Part shown: piece after piece, positions 49,101 through 62,300 of the stretch
Numbering within the stretch: the first letter of the stretch is position 1
Layout of the letters: every line of letters starts with the position of its first letter
NCBI RefSeq assembly: GCF_964204645.1
Contig: NC_134027.1
Coordinates: 22,122,485 to 22,186,484 of the forward strand
DNA from: Tubulanus polymorphus
Lineage: Eukaryota > Nemertea > Palaeonemertea > Tubulaniformes > Tubulanidae
Reading direction: 5' to 3'
DNA length: 64,000 nucleotides
Notes under the pieces: model-generated
The model's input: the letters and a program-made list of their open reading frames with translations, nothing else
Databases searched by the model: none
What the model was told of the DNA's origin: nothing
Program-made: the position numbers and the translations under genes

Positions 49101-50163
49101 TGGCTAAGAATTGAGGAATCTAGTTCGTCAGATAAATGCCGACAATTCCTCAGAATCCTCATTCTCAGGCAACAAAAAACACATTTTGGCTAAGATATAC
49201 ATTCAGGCCTATACATTCATACATTGAAACCCTTTCAGTGCTGAGTAATTATTACCCTTAAGTGCTGGAGACGATTTGTAAATTTGGTAAAGTTCCACCC
49301 CAGTGCGTTGCACATGTATAATGGCGTACCGCTATATAGTGCATGTATCATTGCAGTTACTAATATTTCAACATGCTTCCAACTTTCACTAGAGATAATT
49401 ACTAATTACAATTAATGATGCATGGGCAAAGTTCATCATTGATATATACACGACACTGCAGTGTAGACACACGGAAAGGGCATCCTTACATTCATATACA
49501 CTGTTTGATTATAGTAATACACACAACGTTTATGGCAAACTGGCCGACCACTCCGCAAAATGATTCCATTAACCAAGTCAATATTTTGAAAAAATTTGGG
49601 GAGGAAAGATATCAAATTTGCAGACTGACAATCACTGTTCTGAAAAAGTGCAACTTCAATTGGAAAGCAGGGGTTTGGACTGAAACTACTTAACATTAGC
49701 CCATGTATCAACTGCCAGTTATAACTGAACTCCAGGACCCTGTTGCACAGTTGCCAATAAAACATTTAAATAGAGTCAAACTTAGATTCTAGGGTTACAC
49801 ATTAACCCTTGACATAGATTTAAAATCAAAGAGATACTACCCGTTAACTAGGCTAGGAACCTTCTTACAAAATTCTCATTTGCATAAACAAACAACTAAT
49901 CACAAGTTATTATTATGCCCGTTGACACAATTTTAAGCAGTTATATTCAACTTGATTACCGAACTATTTTACAACATTTTTTACATGAAAAATACCATAC
50001 CGGCTATACTCTTCTACATTACAACAAAATATGAAGTAATGACTTGGCAACTTTCTACTCCATGAAACTCACTGATGGCTCAGTATGTATACGGCTTACG
50101 CATTGGCTCGTATACAATTTGTAGCTGGCACAGTTTATGGCTCACGCGTGAATCCATCTCAGC
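46166..50163. other. Intergenic and 3' flank of the MET-like gene
   Basis: Holds a GGGAAGTTTT-family repeat (46570-46690), a diverged piece of the GACCTTGAAACT family (about 47510-47600) and the MITE at 49230-49480. The open stretch 48429-48686 (+, 85 codons, MSSDDFSKSTISISKNNSS...) resembles no family known to me. Nothing else is supported. Confidence 0.4.
49230..49480. mobile_element. piggyBac-like MITE (decayed flanks)
   Basis: Ends ccctttcagtgctgagtaatt and cacggaaaggg; body shares ccaccccagtgcgttg and gttactaatat words with 61660-61978. TTAA is not kept at either side. Confidence 0.6.
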
Positions 50164-50380
50164 TCACACTACGGGTTCTTGTTCGTCTCGTTCACTATTA
50201 CTATAAATATAAGTTTGCGTAGTAGGCACGTTGTAATACGTAGCGACGCGAGCCGATTCCGACGCACTTCTTTGCGGCTGTTCGAGCACGTTTATCACAT
50301 CCTGTACTTCGTGTACTAAATCTCTGAAACTCAAACGTTTATCGGGATTCCTCGTCCAGCACATGTGCATTACGTTATAC
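50164..50380 (-). CDS. MET-like last exon: kinase C-lobe end and docking tail
   Basis: 71 codons plus TGA (50164-50166), phase 2 start. [20 protein letters not shown] ends the kinase. The tail [20 protein letters not shown] then EQEPVV holds two Y-x-N motifs (YYNV, YSNS), the Grb2-SH2 pattern, comparable in place to the MET docking tail. Confidence 0.95.
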
Positions 50381-53300
50381 CTGAAATGAAAATTATCGAC
50401 GATTAATTAATCAACAGATTTAATAGACCATGCTGAGCGTATGTGTAAACCACCAGTTTGGAGTTTGTAAGGAGCTGATGTGAAACTCAACCTTAGTGAG
50501 AAGGCAGGGGTCGTGGCCCCCGAAACCACCCACTAATCTAGGATTTTATCCGTGTTTAGACATACTGAAGGAAAATATGCTTGCTTTTACACAGGGGGCC
50601 TCAAGATTCAGGCATAAATTATAAATCAATAATCCTGATGTCTTTAAATGCGGTTATTGAAATCACAGTAGACTGTGCCTAAACCGGTAAAGTTGGGATC
50701 TTCATTTTTCTACCAAATTAGTCGGTTACCGTTTTGAAGCACAACAACTGAATAAGTCCTTTCATGTAGACTTAACGTTTTACGTTCTCTTACATTATGC
50801 GACACTTTCCTCAACTTCAGTTCACTCATGATGCACTTTTGTAATGAAAACAATGGGCGATTTAAGTCACGAGTGTGCAGTAATAGTGACATAGGGCTTA
50901 ATATAAATCATTGAAAAGAAAGATGGATAGTATTGTAGGTGTAGTTTACCGGTTTAGGGGCAAAATGAACGGAAATCATGTCAAAATTTACCTGGGTGAG
51001 GTAAATTACCGAATAGAATGATAACGGACCAGGCTATGTTTATGTATTGAAAAACAGTAGTAAACGGAAATCTTAGTTTTAATTCACTGAATTAAACGGG
51101 TTACCGATGCACCTGTTCCCGTTTAGGCAGAGTCTACTGTACGATAATAAGGCTCATTTCTCTACTGATTGAAACGGAATACTTACAGCTGATCGGGACA
51201 GTAAGCCGGTTGAGGTAAAATCCTCCCCTCTTTCAAATATTTCAGTATGTCCCAATTGTCTACTCCGGGATACGGCGTGACTCCTCGAGTAATCAACTCC
51301 CATAGTACAACTCCATACGACCACTGAAATACACATTAACAAATGGCTTAATTAATCATTGTGACTGAAAACAAAATTTCAAACTAAAATAAGAACTGTT
51401 TTATTAAGTCCTAGTGTTGGCAAGTCGTCCATAAATTGGCATCTCATGATTCTTAGAACAGTTTGTAACAGCTAAAGTCAACCCCCGATATACCGCCCAC
51501 ATCGGTGCAGAACAATTTTGGCGGTATAGAGAGTATGGCAGTATATCGGGGAGTTTCACTATGTATTTGTATTGGGATGCTCATTGAGAAACCTGGCGCT
51601 AGGCGGGGGTGGCGGTATATGGGAGGGCGGTATATCGGGGGTTCACTGTATAACATTTTGAAAATCGACAAATTCGAAAATCAAACGCTAATTCAATAAA
51701 GCGTTTGACGATAGTGATTTTAACAGATGCGTGTTTGTTCTGACAAAATTTAACTGATTGTCACGCCATTTCCAACGTGAGAATGACAAGCATCGTTGCA
51801 TAACAGTGCCTGGTACTTCTTCTATCAAAACCGCCCATATCACATTGCTAGAATAAAACCAACCAAGTGTAACCTGCAGTACCGGTATCATTATCGAGTC
51901 TATGAAATGACAATTTTTAAATTTGTATTCATGAGCAAGAGCGCCAAGAATAAAGATGGCGAATTTCACCGGTGGCTAAATGCAATACCGCAGTGCCGGG
52001 TCGTATAGAAAAACCATTGGCGATGAATCCAAATTTAGAAAATATTGGCAAAAACCATAGGAAAGGGTACAGTACTCGATGAAAATATAGTTTCCTGGAA
52101 AGGTGCTGATTGATTGATATTTCAGTCACGTTTTTGAATAGTGACTCTTGACTGAGTTATTGAAAATCTATCACTCACCACATCGGTTTTCATATCGAAT
52201 ATATTTTTCTCGAAACTTTCCGGGGCCATCCATCGCACCGGCAATTTTCCCTTCTTTTCTCCAATCTTATAATAGGATTGTTCATAAATATCTCTGGATA
52301 AACCGAAATCTGCTACTTTTACGGTCATCATATCGTCCAACCTATGAAATATACAGATGCACTGACTAAGCCTTTCTTTTAATTCTGATATCACACTGCA
52401 ACTGACATTCATTAAACAGCCAAAATCAAGTGTACATACAGTAGACACACGGGACCGGATCTTAGTACGGTAGCGGAACTGAGCTAAAATTTGGCTAGGG
52501 CCTGGTCCAACATTACTGGTTGGGCCAAAAATGCTTGTGTGATCGTGGCTATAGTATAATTGAAGATTTTGAAGTTCAAAATCAAAACTGGGGCAAATTC
52601 GTTCTATGGTTGAGTGGGTGCCAAAATTAAAATCTGTCTGAATCCAATGGTAAATTTTTTTGGCCTACTGGTTGGAAAATTGTCCAATCTTAGGCAGTTC
52701 AAGACATTGGAACTATTTCTACAAATAACTCGATGTGTTTTAGTTCAATGGTGGTATATCCAAATCAAACAGTAAATCAAATAAGTCATCATAGTTAGGA
52801 CCTTCACCATATTGATGACTTTCCAAATGATGACTTATACTTAGTACATTTAGTTGGAAATACTAATGGGTACTAAAAACTAGATGACAAAATATAGTAC
52901 ACTTCCGTTTGTATATAAATACTTTGATGGCAACTAATGCGTTGAAGCGAGTATAACTTAACTATATATAGTTTGTTACTTAGAGGCAAATGTTAATTGA
53001 CTGTGGTGGAACCCGTACAGGGGGTTGATATACTTACATACAGTTACGTGCGGCTAAATCGCGATGTACAAACTTCAGACTAGATAAATATTCCATTCCG
53101 TGAGCGATCTGAACACCGAAATTGATCAAATCTTTCACTGTCGGACACTGTAATAATAATAACGTCGGTTTCAGCTATTAAGACGCAAATTGAAAGACTC
53201 AACATTCTATTTCGGAAATAGGGATCCATGGATTCCATGCATGCCCACTTGGTGAATCCTAGATAATTCAACAATTCTAATATTTAACGCCCCCTGGTGA

Positions 53301-56300
53301 ATGAATACTGTAATCATTGACCTTGAAACTTGGAACAACCATAGTACATGCCCATTAGCTACAATTTTGCTATTGATTCTGGTTACAAAATATATCAAGG
53401 TATCAATATGAATGTATAGAAAAACCATGTTATTACCATCCTCCCTAGGCAGGGATTCGAACTTATGGCATCGCTACACTCAGCCACAGCACGAACCCCT
53501 GCCACAGTAGACCGGGCGTACAGGTACATGCGCAGCTTTGCCGCAAAAAAAACTTGCGGCATTAATCAGATAACTCGTATAATCGCTGAGGGAAATTTCA
53601 CGGAAGAACTATAAATGGGAAAACACGGGATTTCTGATTGGCTAATAATGACATAACCTAAGCTGCGCATTTAGCTGTGCATTCAGTCTAGTGTGGCAGG
53701 GTTTTGTACCGTGGCAATCTCGATGTTATCAGGTTCGAATTCCTGCCAGGGGAGGATGTGTTATTACATAAATCAATGCCCCCTTGGCGAACAAATACAG
53801 AAACTAATGACCTTCAACCTCACCACCATCATAGAATGTCATGAACTACAATTTTGCAGCTGATTGAGGTAACCACAAATAGATGAGTGCTGATACATAT
53901 GGTAATACTCTATTACTCACATTATTTTCATCTCTGATGTAAGATAACAGGTCTCCATGTTTCATAAATGGTAGCACAACTAAAGGCATCACTTCCTTAT
54001 TCAAGCAAATACCGATCAAACTCAATACGTTTTCATGATGAAAATCTTTCATGATCAATGCTTCACGTATGAAATCATTTACATCCTGGTCATCATCTTT
54101 ACGACCTACAAAATATTGATAAATGTATGCTAACGCTATATAGACTGGCACCAAAGACCCCTTCAATGGTACTCATGTTCATAAATTCATATAGGTATTA
54201 ACAGAATCTGAAAATAACAGTGACCAGATAAAAATTATGTACTTACAAATCATTGTTTTTAGCGCCACTTCGATGTCGACCTTTTTATCCGGTCGAATCA
54301 AAGTTCCTCGTTTAACTAAACCAAAATGTCCTAAAGTTAGAAACGAAGGCAAAAGTTATTGTTATTCTCAATCCAAATTTCGGACGTTTGAAAAATTGAA
54401 AATGATTTCTGTGTCTCAGCAAGTATAGGTTAAAAGAAGGTAGAGTTGGATTAACCCTTTCAGTGCTGACTTTCGCTATAGTGCTTCTACTGCATTGTAA
54501 GTTACTAATATATCACATAATTCTGCAATTGTGGTTACAAAATATGCCTAGGTACCAATATATATGTATATATATATGGGTACAAAACTAAGCCAGCCAC
54601 ACTGAAAGGGTAGAGGGGTAGGGGAAATGATTTTGTTCAAAGTGAACCATCATTACCAGTGGCAGGCCTATGTAATATGCACTGATTTATTAAGAATGCG
54701 AACCTTGTCCAATAGTTTCAGCGACAATTAATTCACTTTGATCAATAACTAAACGAGCATCACTAATTAACATCATCGTTTCATCATCTACGGTATATCT
54801 AGGTACTGCCATTGCCATAGCCATCGGCGGATGAGGGGGACCATACACTGTAACACAATAAACATACGATAAACATGCATCTAGTTTGAGTTTCCAAAGA
54901 CCAACGGGGTTAAGTGAAAAACTGCAAGCATTAGTGGAACTGAGGTACCAGCTACATATTTCTATCGTAATGCAGAATTTGAATCAAGAAACCAACAATT
55001 TCAACTCATAAGAGATAAGAAACATTTTGTGAATTAAGTAATCAAGGTTGTATTAAATGCTGAGGCAACAGCAGACTGGATACATATTCACTATGATACA
55101 CCGGTAATCAAGCCTAATGAAAAACCTCGAAATACGAAATGATTGTGTTCGGATGTTTAGATGGCACAGCGAAACGACCTACAGCGCCACATAGTGATAA
55201 GGAAGGCAATTGTATCACTTGATAATACTTGATAATGACGCTTATTTTGATCAGTCATGTGATCGGCTCGTTACTAATGATTGGCTATTGTATATTCTTG
55301 TATAGCTCCTCTTTAGCAGACTGCAATGAAAATGATATTTAAGTTTCATGTTTATTCTATACGGTGTGCGCCAGGCTTCCATTTGCCAATCGTAAATTGT
55401 TAATCTAGTAAACGGTATCCATCAGTTCAGCGTAAATACATAATGGCAGGAATTTACACACAAGCGGTCTTCACCATAAGTTCAAATCCTTGCAAAGGGG
55501 ATCGGAATAATTTAGCTCTACCTGTATATTGAACTTTCTTGCCGCGTTCACACTATATAATTGAAAACGTTTTAAATTTAGTTCGCTCTTATTCAGAACA
55601 GACCAAGCATTCATACTAGCAAAAAGTCTGCTCTAAACTGGTCTGTTCCGTTTCAGAATGGACTTTTTTGACCGACCAAAAAGAGCATTGCAGGTCCATT
55701 CTCAATTTTAGAAAAGACGACATCTCTCTGTGTGAGTAGAAACTTTTCTTTTATGGCATATCAATCATAGCATTGTGTCAAGCTGGACTAGAGATAACAG
55801 CTGATTTAAAAACTTGAATGAATGCACCGCATTGATTTAGTCCGTTTTAAATTGGTCCGTTCCAAATACTGGCAAAGTTAGAACGAACTAACCAGCGATA
55901 ATGTGAACACAGCTCAGGAAACATCTCAGGAAAAACTATTCTCCATCCGACAATATACTACCGTGATTTAGGAATACATGCAAAAAATGAAAAATAATCA
56001 TTAGTTCTATATACCAAGCCAATGGAGGGTGTATGGAACATAAAAACAGCTGGCATCATATGATTCAAAAACTCAACTCATGCGCTAAACAACAATACTG
56101 AAAACTAAAAACAAAACTGAAAGGAAAAAATTGAAGCTTTGATGATGGAGACACTGAAAATACAACACACAATCATACGAACAAGCGATAATTACTGAGT
56201 TTCATAGAATACTAGAATCCGTATTCTGTTAAATAGAATTAAGTTGGCACAGAGACTGCGTGTACCGCGGTGTCTACCGACGTCATCCAATAAATGTGAG

Positions 56301-59300
56301 AACTCACCTGAAAAATAATACATACTGGTATTTATCAGCTAGACGTGGATCTCGTACATGTATAAACATAACCCACCACGAAAAAAAGCAGTCAGATATT
56401 TCAGGATTTAACCTAGGGTTGGTTACCCTTATGTAGAGGTTTTAGTTTTTAACCTGGTCCTAGTGGTTATCGTAGCGATATTGAGAATTAGTGTTAACCA
56501 GGATTACTATGACATAATTACATCCAAAAAATGCATTAAACCAATAATAGAATGATATACATGACATTATTAAAAAAAAGATTTATATGCTGGCCCTGAT
56601 AACATATTCAGTAACAATATTCAAAATACAGTTCCGTTCCACAGTTGTGGCACCCAAAATCTTAGGCTGAAAAGGAACCAACATTGACTGTTGAGTCATA
56701 GCATTTGAGTCAAATTCACCAGCCACATCTATAGGCTACCATCGTTAAACTGGGCCATGAATTATAGAGTTTTTGTTAATAAAACAAAGATCAACGTTAT
56801 ACAAATATCTACGCGAAAGTTAGCATGTAGAGCTGTCACACGTAAAACAACAAGAGAGCATATTCAATCATAGTCACTGCGATATGGCTCGGACTGGTTT
56901 AAGGTACTTTAAAAAGAAATAATACTGGTCATAAAACCATTCATGGACTTAACCTCATATGAGAAGGCTACTAGTGAGTATACTATAGCAGTCACATAAA
57001 TCTACAAACTATATAGACGTGACCACAACAGATATGAGAATGATGTTGATTGGAGTGTTTTTATCATTTTGAGATGACCATGTAGATGGTGACACAGTAA
57101 AAATAGCAGTAGAGACTTAATTGTATTCTGTGTTATTGTAAAGAGGTGTACCTGTAAATCGTATGTTTATTGTATTCTGTAAAGCTTGTATCGTAAATAT
57201 TGTAAACGCTTGTAAAATCTACTACAGCTCAACTGCTGATCCGTCACTCGTGAGCAGGGGCTCTTCTAGTTTTAACTTTGTGTTTCAAGGATATTACATG
57301 GTCTTCAGTTAAACAGCTTGTAGTGGTTCAGTTATGGAATGTCGACAGCCAGGGCGAACTTCAGTTATCGGAGTTAGTCGAATATTTGCGAACACTAAGT
57401 GAATCGGAATGTCAGTTAGTCGGAACTGTAGTCCAGAAATAGGCAATCTGAGCATGATCTCTGGAGTTCTGACTTAGTTCCAAGATCCAAGATGGCCACC
57501 ACTGTGAAATATGTTAATATAGTGAGTTCCATTATCAGTTGCGATCACTAGCCGACTAACTACGAAAACTGAAATTCGCCCTCGCGGAGGTTAGAAATTT
57601 GAATTCAATTAGACGAGAAGATACAATATCCGTGTATGATGATGACGAGAGAAATCCCACAATAACGAAGCCAAGATTGAAAAATTCTGTATCAGAATGA
57701 TTGTATTTGAGGAGTGACGTTTTGGCGTTTCAGTACGCCTGATGATGGCTGACAGTTGTTAGCCGAAACGTCGCTCCTCAAATATAATCATTCTGATATA
57801 GAATTTTTCAATCTTGGCTTCGTTATTGTGGAATTTCTCTCGTTGAATTCAATGCTATGTTGTTTTACGCGTGACAGCGTCCGTTGTTAGAAAGCTCTTA
57901 CCGTTATCGTTACTGTCTATGCGATGCGATGAGTGTGCAGCGTGATAAGTAACGGCCATACCTGACGGCGACCGGGGTTTACTGAACGGCCATTTCTGTC
58001 GTCGCCGCTGACGCATCAACAATCCGATTATGACCATGAGTAACAGGGCGATGAGTAAACACACGAATAACGGTACCAGCCAGGTACTCGCCGGAAGTAC
58101 GGACGTATACCGGAGATAACCGATATCGAATATCAGATTGCCAACGTGAACCTAAAACAAAACATACCAAGAAAATTTTATACCTCTGTTAACCATTCAG
58201 TGCTAACTAATTAATACCCGAAAGTGCTGGAGACAATTTGAAAATTCTAAAATAGGGGTCCAGGGACACCACGCCAACTTGGGAAGTGGTTTGAAACGCT
58301 CAACAATCTGACAATGTCAATATTCAGCACCCCCCCGGCAAAGGTATATTTGAACCAGTGACCTTGAAACTGGCCACAATCATAAAACATGCGATGACCT
58401 ACAATTTTGCAATTGATTGTGGTAACAAAATATGCCAAGGTACTAATATGATAAGGTAATACAGAGTTAGTTCGCCATTCAACGCCCCCTGGTGACCATG
58501 TACAAAATCCAATGACCTTGAAACTCGCTACAATTATAGAACATGTCATAAGCTACAATTTTTTTGGGCTGAAGGTGTATGTGTCTAATGTCTATTTCAA
58601 CCTGACTTGAGAGCATTCCGGGTGGCCAAGCTCAGTCAGTTTTGGTAGTAACTACCTGATAGAAGTCTTATTAGGAACAGAATGCATTGGCAGCTTAACT
58701 AAAATATTTTTTAATCCACTTTAAACTGTATTGAAGGATATCCAAAAAATCTGCATTGAGAGGGGTTCCTGAGAGAAAAGAGACTCCATGATTTGAAAGT
58801 TTAACAATATGTCTCCATGCCTACCAACTGAAGTTTGGTACGTAGGCATGGAAACATATTGTTAAACTTTCAAATCATGGAGTCACTTCTCTTCATTTAA
58901 CCCCTTTCAGTGAAGACTTTTTGGATATCCTTCAATACAGTTTCAAATGGATTAAAAACTGATGATTTAGGTTGACTGCCTGTCCTTTCTGGTCCTAATA
59001 AGACTTCTATCAGGTATGTACTACCAAAACTGATTGAGCTAGGCCATCCGGAATGCTCTCAAGTCAGGTTGAAATAGACATTAATGTCTATTTATTAATT
59101 GATGAGACCTGTTTTTCTGGGATATTTTGCTTACTTTTTGGGGTACATACCTCATTTATGTCTTAACAGAATGCCAAAAATCGCGGAAAACAACTGAATA
59201 TCCGATATATTTCCAGTTCTGTACCAATTAGATGGATTGGCAAAAAGACTCCTTAAGTCCAGTTGAATGAGAGAGAAAATCCTCCATTTTGTCAAATTTC

Positions 59301-62300
59301 TTGGATTTGAACATTGTTACCATGCCTACGCCACCCTGATTTAGTTGTTGAGACCCCACAAGAAAAATAACTTCATTTCGTAGGCAAGGTGACAATGTAA
59401 AAATTCAAGAAATTTGACAAAATGGAGGATTTTCTCTTGCATTCAATTGGACTTAAGGAGTCTTTTTGCCAATCCATCTAATTGGTACAGAACTGGAAAT
59501 ATATCGGATATTCAGTTGTTGTCCGCGATTTTTGGCATTCTGTTAAGACCTAAATGAGGTATGTACCCCAAAAAGTAAGCAAAATATCCCAGAAAAACAG
59601 GTCTCATCAATTAATAAATAGACATTAGGATAGATACATGTGTAAACCACATATCAAGACGGTCGGTTGAAGCATTTTCAAAACTTCCCAAAATTAACAG
59701 GATTCCATTTAGTTGGACGTACAGACGGATGAAAAGTGAATGCAAAATAGCCCGTACTTAAGTCACAAGTGGGCTGAAAATGAACATGATGAATTATTAC
59801 CCCCTGGTTCCCACAGTAAGGCCTATATTAATTCAAAATTGCCAGAAAAAATAGAAAAACTTTTCCCCCAGGATTTCATTAGTGATTATTCAATTTTTCC
59901 AAATGGAAATGGGGCCTTCGTATTGAGCATATACCAACAATCTGGATCAACTGTAATGACTCCAATTATTCAATCTGCCAGGAATTCGACTCACCTCAAC
60001 TTTTTGACGAGGTTCATTTTCGCTAATCTGGACTGGTCGATTCAGCGGTTCACACTTAAGTTCATCTTCGGTTAAACTACTAACGTTACAATTACTTGAT
60101 CCTAATATCACTTTCACATCTTCTTTACGATGAGCTGAATTCAATCTTTTACCCTGCAAAAAATATCACCAATACACAGTTAAGTGTAAAGATATCAGCT
60201 GTATTCACACGCTAAGTTAGTCCATTCTAATTTTGTCCATTTTTGGAACAGACCAATTTAGAATGAACCCTTGATTATAAATAAACAGACCTGCCAACAT
60301 TGAGTTTGACTATGTCTGAACAATTCTGAATATTGCCAGTAACATAGGCCTATAGGAGTTCCTCAGTAACATCACCAGTTTGACAGATTACACAATGGTA
60401 CCAAAATGTCTGAATGTACTTTCCAAATTAGCCCGTAACGTATTGTAGTTTCCCCGTAACAGCACTGGTATCCTGCAATAACACGGATTTGGTAACGCAC
60501 GGGTATTTAACTTCGATAGTCTGGTTTAAATTTCTGGAGCCTGCATCTCTTCTGGGAACAGGCGGCGGCTTCATCATCAGCCGATAGAGCAACGATTTCC
60601 GATTCACTATAGGCCTAGTTACTATCGTCCATTTTCCTTACTACAGATTTTACAGAAACAGAACCAAACATGGCCTACTTCTGTTATCCGAAGAAACTTG
60701 CCACAGTACACACACCGATAAATGATAAGCAGGTGGCGTCACATGTCGGCTGGGGATTGTGCTATTAAATATTTCTATCGCCGCTGACGAACTCAAACAC
60801 GTAATTTATTAGACATAAAACCGAACATCGTAACATGTTTACAGTTCAATTGTGTTTTATAGAACCAAAACAGAACAACGTAACATTTTATTTTTTCCAC
60901 TGTATTTTTTTCATTCTGATCGGAAAACGCTGTATTATCGACATACCAAACGTAACGTATTACGGCGAAACCGTAACGTTTGGCAGGTCTGAATAAATAA
61001 TAATAATATGTGTCTTATAAAGCGCTAAATCCAGCAAAGCTGCACAGAGTGCTTTACAGTTTTTGGTATTATTACCCCAGTCATTTGATACTCTCTAATG
61101 TATCAGTCACATCGAGCGCTAACAAGCGCTCAGGAGTCATCTATCAGGCTAGGTACCCATTTACTCCTGGGTGGAGAGAGGCAATGAGGATAAGTGTTTT
61201 GCCAGAGGACACTACGGTAATGTATGGGGTTCGAACCCACGACCTGACTTCCCAGAGTTGAAAACTCTAACCGCTCGGCCACACTGCTCCACACATATTA
61301 CACGCAAAAATCTGAATCATTTCTAACTAACCTTGATATCGAGATGAATGTCGTTGATGTAAAACAATCGTAGGTTTTGCGGTCCGGAAAATCGATGATA
61401 GACAGGATCGGGATAGTATCGCAGACGGCTCAGTTCGGGCTGCGTGGAATCGAACTCACGAAGCGGTTTAACGCCATCCATTATGAACCAGATGTCGGTA
61501 ATGACGGATTTATCGGCGAGGATATCGACATCTTTTATCACGTCGGAGATGTTAGCGGTCTTACATTTCATCGACTTTCCGTCGCGCGCTGATGAACACG
61601 GCTGAAACCAAAATGTTCAAATAAATCAGAAGCAATCAAGGAGGTAAGACCCCCATTAACCCTTTCAGTACTGACTAATTAGTACCCAAAAGTGCTGAAG
61701 ATAATTTGAAAATTCCACCCCAGTGTGTTGTATAACGGACATACTGCTATCAGTTCCTCTACACCGCAGTGCGGTGTATTCTTAGTTACTAATATTGCAA
61801 TGCTGACAGGTGCTGCCATCTTTCAATATAGATAAAACCAAAAATACATAAAGAGGACTCTTTATGTATTTTTGATAAAACCTAATTACTGATAACATCA
61901 ATTGACCGCAATGCAGTGTACTAGCTAAGTCCATCACCGATTTATATGCTGCACTGCGCTGTAGATGCAATGAAAGGGTTAAAGACTTTTTTATTTCTGT
62001 TCAACATCAAGCAACACGATATAGGTATTTCTCAGAGAAAATGAGTGACAAATACGAAACCAGGATCATTTGGGAGTACCTTGCTACTTTTTACCAGTTC
62101 CCGAGATGGTTATTTTTTTGTTTGATCAAAGTGAATTAATTTTGATCAAGTATGACTATAAGATATGCCATCCAGCGAGTAGCTGGTAGGACAGGACTGG
62201 CATCCCATCACAGTAAACAAAGTTTATGGTTCCACTCACTGTTGATCAAATGCGCCTCATAATAAGGCACCTCTGCTGGTTTCGATACTTACAGTGATGT

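Noticed and set aside
56280-56325. Possible extra MET-like exon ending ttttcag|gtgagt on the - strand
   Set aside because: Exons 57902-58151 and 54704-54847 already join in phase, and no family-like peptide is found between.
61220-61291. Apparent tRNA gene (A and B boxes)
   Set aside because: The spacing continues into a SINE body and (ATT)n tail with no acceptor-stem closure; it is a SINE head.
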